From: Streptomyces sp. ISL-100
GTDB lineage: Bacteria; Actinomycetota; Actinomycetes; Streptomycetales; Streptomycetaceae
Reading direction: 5' to 3'
NCBI RefSeq assembly: GCF_018614615.1
Contig: NZ_JAGGOK010000041.1
Coordinates: 168,211 to 232,210, forward strand
DNA: 64,000 nt
The translations under genes were made by a program, and so were the position numbers. Under the pieces are notes generated by a model, which saw nothing but the letters and a program-made list of their open reading frames with translations, made no database searches and was not told the DNA's origin. Shown here piece after piece: positions 59,044 to 64,000 of the stretch (positions are counted from its first letter, which is position 1; each line of letters opens with the position of its first letter).

Positions 59044-59946
59044 TCAAGGGGTACGCGCGATCAAGTAGCGGAACACGTTCGACATCCAGACCGTTCGGTC
59101 CCGCCGCACATGGGGGTGCAGCGCCTCGATGAGCTCCTTTTCCACCTGCGCCGGATCCGTGGCCCGTACGGCCGCGTCGAAGAGCCCGGTCGACAGGAGG
59201 CCGCGTACGGCGCTGTCCAGGTCGGCGTAACCGAAGGGGCACGCGACCCGCCCCGAGCCGTCCGGTTTCAGACCGGCCCGCGAGGCCACGTCCTCCAGGT
59301 CGTCCCGGAGCGCGGGACGCCATCCGCGGCCGGCACTGCCGCCGCCGGTGGCGCGCAGTGTCTCGGTGAGCCGGGAAGCGACCCGCAGCACCGAGGAGGT
59401 CGCGCAGCGCTCGGGCGGGCCCCATCCGGCCAGCACCACCGCGCTGCCGCGCTCGGCGAGCGGTATCGCGCTTTCGAGCGCCGCGGCGAGCGACTCGGAG
59501 TCGCCGGCCGCACAGCCGAGCGGTTCGAAGGCGGTGATGAGGTTGTACGCCGGGGCAGCGCCGTCGCAGACCTCCGCCGAATCGCCTTCGTACAGGCGCG
59601 TGGGTTCGTCCGGTGTGTCCTCGGTACTGCTCAGGCGCTCGCGGGCCAGCGCGACCCGGTCGGGATCGGATTCGACGCCTGTCACACGCGCGCCTCGCGA
59701 CGCGGCGATCAGCAGAGCGAGTCCCGAGCCGCAGCCGAGGCCGAGCAGCCGGGTGGCGGGGCCCACCTCGAGCCGCTCGTACGCCGCTTCATACAGCGGG
59801 ACCAGCATCCGTTCCTGAATCTCGGCCCAGTCGCGGGCGCGCGCGCCCGCGTCCGCCGCCGGCGCTGAGGCTGCGTTCGCGTAGTGCCGGTGGTGCCGGA
59901 CGAGCGTTGGTGTCATCGAAAGCGCCCCAATCCGCCGAGAGGTCAT
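59044..59946 (-). CDS. SAM-dependent methyltransferase, class I
   Basis: 300-residue Rossmann methyltransferase. SAM motif I is LLGLGCGSGLALLIAASRG with the acidic ribose contact GVESD. The methyl acceptor is unknown; the family is often annotated as UbiE/small-molecule type. ATG 59946 follows AGGA at 7 nt. A later ATG at 59916 (MTPTLVRHH) fits the more usual family N-terminus. Confidence 0.88.
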   Translation of the reverse strand: MTSRRIGALSMTPTLVRHHRHYANAASAPAADAGARARDWAEIQERMLVPLYEAAYERLEVGPATRLLGLGCGSGLALLIAASRGARVTGVESDPDRVALARERLSSTEDTPDEPTRLYEGDSAEVCDGAAPAYNLITAFEPLGCAAGDSESLAAALESAIPLAERGSAVVLAGWGPPERCATSSVLRVASRLTETLRATGGGSAGRGWRPALRDDLEDVASRAGLKPDGSGRVACPFGYADLDSAVRGLLSTGLFDAAVRATDPAQVEKELIEALHPHVRRDRTVWMSNVFRYLIARTP

Positions 59947-60440
59947 TACGTGTCCTGATGGACGTTCCCCCGTGTGCGTGCGCTTGTACTCCCCGTAGCC
60001 AGGGAACTCCGCATCCGTCACCAAGTCCAGGGGTTGAAAGGCAATGCTTGTGTGCCCCTGCCGTGCGCCCCCGCGCCCGGAGCGGATCCAGGTTCCAGAG
60101 TGCCGTCGCCCGGCCGATCCCGCCACGGGAAGGGGCGGTGGCGCGGGCGCGGTGCGCCCCCGGGTACTGTCGCCGTCGGTGGCGGTGCCCATTGAGGCCC
60201 GCCCGCGCCCGGGGCCCGGCTCGCGCCCCCGGAGCAACGGATGCCCCGGCGTGCGTCTTTGTCTACGCGCTGGGGCGTACGCGCTGGTACGACCCGGGTT
60301 GATGCGAGCTGGGCGGGTCCTCCGCAGATCAGCGCACCCGCCCTCGTCAGGACGCATCAATGGCAACTGACTGGTACGTGCAAATTATTTGGGATGGCCC
60401 GGAATAGGAACACCGGGGCACCCCGGCTCGTTGTCACGAC
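59947..60440. other. Divergent spacer between methyltransferase and HExxH-protein genes
   Basis: About 490 bp with no credible gene. Open frames on both strands do not match families and lack a consistent start. An AT-richer patch at 60370-60420 (CAAATTATTTGGGATGG) may hold the promoter of the rightward gene. Confidence 0.45.
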
Positions 60441-61034
60441 GTGAGCACGACACCACCTGTTCTCGCCGCAGAGCTGGCGCAGGCGTGGGCCGACATTCAG
60501 CGGTACCACCCCGAGCTGCCAGACCTAGCCGCGCCCGAATCCCTGATCGGAGAGTCGTCGTCCGCCTGTGGCGCCGAGCTCTCCTTCGAACGACTGCTGC
60601 ACGAGGCAGTCCACGGCATCGCCGCCGCCCGCGGCGTCCGTGACACCTCGCGCGCCGGCCGCTACCACAACCGCAGATTCCTCGCGATCGCCGAGGAGAT
60701 GGGCCTCGACCACCCCGAGGAGCCTCATCCCAGCAGTGGCTTCTCGCTGGTCTCGGTCAACCCCGAGGCGAGGCGGCGCTACCGGCCGACGATCGAGCGG
60801 CTCCAGCGCGCCCTCAAGGCGCACACCGTCGCGACCACGTCGGACACCAAGCGCTCCTTCCGCGGGCCGGCCGCCCGGCACGGCTCGTCCGGCGGCGGGG
60901 TGCGGGTCAAGGCCGTCTGCGACTGCGGGCGCAACGTCCGCGTCGTGCCCTCGGTCCTGGCCCAGGCCCCGATCGTGTGCGGGGGCTGCGGAAAGCCGTT
61001 CCGTATCCCGGAAGTGGTGGCCGCAGCGAGCTGA
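60441..61034 (+). CDS. Putative SprT-like zinc protein (HExxH motif plus C-terminal zinc ribbon)
   Basis: 197 residues, usually left as hypothetical. LLHEAVHGIAAARG (residues about 53-66) is a zincin HExxH motif, and a third histidine lies in RAGRYHNRRFLAIAEEMGL, the spacing and context (H followed by F) seen in SprT-like metallopeptidases. The C-terminus carries CDCG and CGGCG, a zinc-ribbon pair also typical of SprT-like proteins. So a DNA- or protein-processing peptidase is possible; activity is unproven. GTG at 60441 with a weak RBS, upstream of rpsP. Confidence 0.75.
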   Translation: MSTTPPVLAAELAQAWADIQRYHPELPDLAAPESLIGESSSACGAELSFERLLHEAVHGIAAARGVRDTSRAGRYHNRRFLAIAEEMGLDHPEEPHPSSGFSLVSVNPEARRRYRPTIERLQRALKAHTVATTSDTKRSFRGPAARHGSSGGGVRVKAVCDCGRNVRVVPSVLAQAPIVCGGCGKPFRIPEVVAAAS

Positions 61035-61072
61035 CCGCCTTTTGCTGACTCCCTATACGCCCGTGCGGACCC

Positions 61073-61126
61073 GTGCTGGTCGGGTGCTGGTCGGGTGATG
61101 TCTGTGCCACAGGTGTGTGGCACAAT
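61073..61126 (+). promoter_or_regulatory. Direct and inverted repeats upstream of rpsP
   Basis: GTGCTGGTCGG is tandemly duplicated (61073-61094). Next, TGTGCCACA (61103-61111) and TGTGGCACA (61116-61124) form a perfect 9-bp inverted repeat with a 4-nt centre, running into CACAAT. The long 5' region (61127-61262) would then be the rpsP leader. Candidate control site; the regulator is unknown. Confidence 0.5.
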
Positions 61127-61262
61127 GGCTAGCTGTACTCGACAGCCGCACAGGAACCCTCTCGCCTCCGGCTGACGCGTCCATCGGGCACCCCGAGTAC
61201 CGCAACCCCACGTGGCATCTTGTTGTGCCCAACCACGTCATAGACCAGGAGACACCACTCCA

Positions 61263-61709
61263 GTGGCAGTCAAGATCAAGCTGAAGCGTCTGGGCAAGAT
61301 CCGTTCGCCTCACTACCGCATCGTCGTCGCCGACTCCCGTACCCGCCGTGATGGCCGGGCCATCGAGGAGATCGGCCTGTACCACCCGGTGCAGAACCCC
61401 TCGCGCATCGAGGTCAACTCGGAGCGTGCCCAGTACTGGCTGTCCGTCGGCGCCCAGCCGACCGAGCCGGTCATGGCCATCCTGAAGCTCACCGGTGACT
61501 GGCAGGCGCACAAGGGCCTCCCGGCCCCCGCGCCGCTGCTGCAGCCGGAGCCCAAGGCCGACAAGCGTGCCGCGTTCGACGCGTTCGCCAAGGGCCTCGA
61601 GGGCACCGACGAGTCCAAGGGCGAGGCGATCACCCAGAAGGCGAAGAAGGCCGACAAGAAGGCTGACGAGGCTCCCGCAGCTGAGTCCGCTGAGTCGACC
61701 GAGGCCTGA
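61263..61709 (+). CDS. rpsP: 30S ribosomal protein S16
   Basis: 148-residue bS16. Core AVKIKLKRLGKIRSPHYRIV, DSRTRRDGRAIEEIG, then the actinobacterial Lys/Ala/Glu-rich extension (KKADKKADEAPAAES). GTG 61263 after AGGAG at 11 nt. First gene of rpsP-khpA-rimM-trmD-rplS. Confidence 0.97.
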   Translation: MAVKIKLKRLGKIRSPHYRIVVADSRTRRDGRAIEEIGLYHPVQNPSRIEVNSERAQYWLSVGAQPTEPVMAILKLTGDWQAHKGLPAPAPLLQPEPKADKRAAFDAFAKGLEGTDESKGEAITQKAKKADKKADEAPAAESAESTEA

Positions 61710-61711
61710 GC

Positions 61712-61951
61712 ATGCTCGAGGAGGCTCTTGAGCACCTCGTGAAGGGCATTGTCGACAACCCCGACGATGTGCAGGTCGCCTCGCGCAACCTGCGCCGCGG
61801 GCGCGTGCTGGAAGTCCGGGTCCACCCGGACGACCTCGGCAAGGTGATCGGCCGCAACGGCCGCACCGCCCGCGCTCTGCGTACGGTCGTGGGTGCCATC
61901 GGCGGCCGTGGCATCCGCGTCGACCTCGTCGACGTGGACCAGGTCCGCTGA
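61712..61951 (+). CDS. khpA: KH-domain RNA-binding protein KhpA
   Basis: 79-residue single KH domain with the GxxG loop in GKVIGRNGRTARALRTVV. Binds RNA, often with KhpB, and is placed after rpsP in Gram-positive bacteria. ATG 2 nt after the rpsP stop. Confidence 0.95.
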   Translation: MLEEALEHLVKGIVDNPDDVQVASRNLRRGRVLEVRVHPDDLGKVIGRNGRTARALRTVVGAIGGRGIRVDLVDVDQVR

Positions 61952-61984
61952 ACAAGTTGGCCGTTTTACCTAGATACGCCGGCT

Positions 61985-62020
61985 CGGGCCGGGAAGGGCT
62001 CGCGAGCCCTTCCCGGCCCG
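61985..62020. terminator. 36-bp loopless perfect palindrome between khpA and rimM
   Basis: Arms 61985-62002 and 62003-62020 are exact reverse complements (centre GGCTCGCGAGCC). It ends 26 nt before the rimM start and just before its AGGAG. It could be an attenuator that lowers rimM-trmD relative to S16, or an RNase III site. Confidence 0.75.
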
Positions 62021-62046
62021 TAGTCGTAAGACAGGAGAAACATCAA

Positions 62047-62610
62047 GTGCAGCTCGTAGTCGCGCGGATCGGCCGCGCCCACGGGATCAAGGGCGAGGTC
62101 ACGGTAGAGGTACGTACGGACGAGCCGGAGCTGCGGCTCGGGCCCGGCGCCGTACTCGCCACCGACCCGGCCTCCCCGGGGCCGCTGACGGTCGAGACCG
62201 GCCGGGTGCACAGCGGACGGCTTCTGCTGCGCTTCGCCGGCGTCAAGGACCGCACGGCCGCCGAGGCCCTGCGCAACACCCTCCTCATCGCCGAGGTCGA
62301 CCCCGAGGCCACTCCGGAGGACCCGGAGGAGTACTACGACCACCAGCTGATGGACCTCGACGTCGTCCTCGCAGACGGCACCGAGATCGGCCGGATCACC
62401 GAGATCACCCATCTGCCCTCGCAGGACCTGTTCATCGTGAAGCGCCCCGACGGCAGCGAGGTGATGATCCCCTTCGTCGAGGAGATCGTCACCGAGATCG
62501 ACCTGGAGGAGCAGCGCGCGGTCATCACCCCGCCGCCCGGCCTGATCGACGAGAGCGAGGCGGAGGTCGTGTCGTCGCGGGACGACGGCCAGAAGGACGA
62601 CCAGGCATGA
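62047..62610 (+). CDS. rimM: 16S rRNA processing protein RimM
   Basis: 187-residue RimM, assisting 30S maturation by binding S19. N-terminal VVARIGRAHGIKGEVTVEV and C-terminal PRC barrel (YYDHQLMDLDVVLADG; MIPFVEEIVTEID). GTG at 62047 follows AGGAG. Its stop overlaps the trmD start as ATGA. Confidence 0.97.
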   Translation: MQLVVARIGRAHGIKGEVTVEVRTDEPELRLGPGAVLATDPASPGPLTVETGRVHSGRLLLRFAGVKDRTAAEALRNTLLIAEVDPEATPEDPEEYYDHQLMDLDVVLADGTEIGRITEITHLPSQDLFIVKRPDGSEVMIPFVEEIVTEIDLEEQRAVITPPPGLIDESEAEVVSSRDDGQKDDQA

Positions 62611-63428
62611 GGCTCGACGTCGTCACGATCTTCCCCGAGTACCTGGAGCCGCTGAACGTCTCCCTCGTGGGCAAGGCACGCGCGCGCGGGCAGCTAGGCG
62701 TCCACGTGCACGACCTCAGGGACTGGACGTACGACCGCCACAACACGGTCGACGACACCCCCTACGGCGGCGGCCCCGGCATGGTCATGAAGACCGAGCC
62801 CTGGGGCGCCGCCCTCGACGACGTCCTGGCGGACGGCTACGAGAGCGGGGCCCACGGCCCGGTGCTGGTCGTGCCCACGCCCAGCGGCCGCCCCTTCACG
62901 CAGGAACTCGCGGTCGAACTCTCCGAACGGCCCTGGCTGGTCTTCACGCCCGCGCGCTACGAGGGCATCGACCGCCGCGTCATCGACGAGTACGCCACCC
63001 GGATGCCGGTGTACGAGGTGTCCATAGGGGACTACGTGCTGGCCGGCGGTGAGGCTGCCGTACTGGTGATCACAGAGGCCGTCGCACGGCTGCTGCCCGG
63101 TGTGCTCGGCAACGCCGAATCGCACCGCGACGACTCCTTCGCGCCCGGCGCGATGGCCAACCTCCTCGAAGGCCCCGTCTACACCAAGCCGCCCGAGTGG
63201 CGTGAGCGCGGCATCCCGGACGTGCTGCTCAGCGGCCACCACGGGAAGATCGCCCGGTGGCGGCGGGACGAGGCGCTGCGGCGTACGACCGCCAACCGGC
63301 CGGACCTCATCGAACGCTGCGACCCAGCCGTCTTCGACAAGAAGGACCGCGAGATGCTGAGCATCCTCGGCTGGCGGCCCGGCCCCGACGGCCGATTTGG
63401 GCGTAACCCCGAGGCCGTGGAAGAATAG
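62607..63428 (+). CDS. trmD: tRNA (guanine37-N1)-methyltransferase
   Basis: 273-residue SPOUT-class TrmD, methylating G37 of tRNAs and preventing frameshifts. FPEYLEPLNVSLVGKA near the N-terminus, YGGGPGMVMK, and the knotted SAM site SIGDYVLAGGE. Coupled to rimM by a 4-bp overlap; 132 bp before rplS. Confidence 0.97.
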   Translation: MRLDVVTIFPEYLEPLNVSLVGKARARGQLGVHVHDLRDWTYDRHNTVDDTPYGGGPGMVMKTEPWGAALDDVLADGYESGAHGPVLVVPTPSGRPFTQELAVELSERPWLVFTPARYEGIDRRVIDEYATRMPVYEVSIGDYVLAGGEAAVLVITEAVARLLPGVLGNAESHRDDSFAPGAMANLLEGPVYTKPPEWRERGIPDVLLSGHHGKIARWRRDEALRRTTANRPDLIERCDPAVFDKKDREMLSILGWRPGPDGRFGRNPEAVEE

Positions 63429-63560
63429 GCCGCTGCTGTACGTCCGGCGTGCGCCCCTGCCACAGGGGGAACGACGCCCGCCCGACGCGGACAGCGCCCC
63501 GAAACTCTCTTAATCGAATTCCGTCGATGACCTGTGGCATCGGCGAGGAAGCAGACTCAC

Positions 63561-63911
63561 ATGTCCGGCCTTCTCGACTCCGTCGACTCCGCATCGCTGC
63601 GTACCGACCTTCCCGCGTTCCGCCCGGGTGACACCGTGAACGTCCACGTTCGCGTCATCGAGGGCAACCGCTCGCGTGTGCAGCAGTTCAAGGGCGTAGT
63701 CATCCGCCGCCAGGGTGCGGGCGTCCGCGAGACCTTCACGGTCCGCAAGGTCTCCTTCGCCGTCGGCGTCGAGCGCACCTTCCCGGTGCACAGCCCGATC
63801 TTCGAGAAGATCGAGCTCATCTCCCGCGGTGACGTCCGCCGCGCGAAGCTGTACTTCCTCCGTGAGCTGCGCGGCAAGGCCGCGAAGATCAAGGAGAAGC
63901 GCGACCGCTAA
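63561..63911 (+). CDS. rplS: 50S ribosomal protein L19
   Basis: 116-residue bL19 (LPAFRPGDTVNVHVRV, FKGVVIRRQGAGVRETFTVRK, KLYFLRELRGKAAKIKE). ATG 63561 follows AGGAAG at 11 nt. The 132-bp leader after trmD could house an autoregulatory L19 leader RNA, but I could not confirm a consensus fold. Confidence 0.97.
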   Translation: MSGLLDSVDSASLRTDLPAFRPGDTVNVHVRVIEGNRSRVQQFKGVVIRRQGAGVRETFTVRKVSFAVGVERTFPVHSPIFEKIELISRGDVRRAKLYFLRELRGKAAKIKEKRDR

Positions 63912-63957
63912 GTCGCGCGTTCGGCGCCCGGGACCGGCCGGATAGGCTCACGTCCCG

Positions 63958-64000
63958 ATGGACACCGAAGCGCACGTCACGGAGCGTGACCGCTCTTCCG
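63958..64000 (+). CDS. Start of next gene, probably type I signal peptidase (cut by window)
   Basis: ATG at 63958 opens a frame reading MDTEAHVTERDRSS to the window edge, with a TAGGCT -10-like hexamer 10 nt upstream. In Streptomyces the gene after rplS is a signal peptidase (lepB/sip family), so the call rests on synteny rather than on sequence. Confidence 0.5.
   Translation, partial: MDTEAHVTERDRSS

Overview
The window is a piece of a Streptomyces chromosome. The DNA is very GC-rich, third codon positions are almost all G or C, and many genes start with GTG. Gene order from the conservon operon (cvnA-D) through gltX, ndgR-leuCD, hupS, gpsA-ddlA, thiL-thiD, rpmB, recG, rsmD-coaD, rpmF-rnc-mutM, smc, ftsY, nsdA, amtB-glnK-glnD and ffh to rpsP-rimM-trmD-rplS matches, from memory, the SCO5541-SCO5596 block of S. 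coelicolor. It is not that species itself: smc carries a long hinge insertion, an FAD monooxygenase plus a large SARP/AfsR-type regulator sit between thiD and rpmB, and a MEDS-domain gene is frameshifted. No phage, transposase or CRISPR array was seen.

Layout. 0-5.3 kb: leftward conservon operon (cvnA, B, C and a partial cvnD), a membrane-bound GTPase signalling complex. 5.3-11.1 kb: a small repeated-motif protein, an FAH-family hydrolase overlapping gltX, a HAD phosphatase, a Gln-Glu-Glu-Gln-Glu tRNA cluster, and a STAS/MEDS signalling pair whose second gene is broken. 11.1-16.5 kb: NdgR and its divergent target leuCD, HupS nucleoid protein, and an F420-pathway CofC-like gene. 16.7-22.5 kb: plsC-gpsA-ddlA (lipid and wall precursors), a DUF3515 lipoprotein, an Lrp-type ligand-binding protein and thiL/thiD. 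22.4-27.3 kb: accessory segment with a split palindromic element that encloses a degenerate tandem-repeat array.

27.4-37.1 kb: translation and repair block (rpmB, DAK-like protein, recG, rsmD, coaD, SepIVA-like coiled coil, DUF177, rpmF, rnc, mutM). 37.1-40.2 kb: HxlR regulator divergent from a WrbA-like flavoprotein, a secreted CAP-domain protein, acylphosphatase and a small coiled-coil protein. 40.4-50.9 kb: smc, glucose permease glcP, LLM oxidoreductase, NCS1 permease, ftsY and a prim-pol-like protein. 51.3-57.3 kb: nsdA and the nitrogen operon amtB-glnK-glnD behind candidate GlnR boxes. 57.4-64 kb: ffh, a methyltransferase, a protein with an HExxH motif plus a zinc ribbon, and the rpsP-khpA-rimM-trmD-rplS ribosome-biogenesis cluster, ending in the first codons of what is probably a signal peptidase gene.

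The most unusual structures are non-coding: three copies of a roughly 200-bp palindromic element, loopless perfect palindromes of 48 and 36 bp, long hairpins after rnc and ffh and between the NCS1 permease gene and ftsY, and inverted repeats at ndgR/leuC, HxlR/WrbA, glcP, rpmB and rpsP. No wholly new multigene system was recognised. The best leads for undescribed biology are the 60.4-kb HExxH protein, the 61-residue duplicated-motif protein at 5.8 kb, the CofC fusion and the 23.8-kb repeat array.
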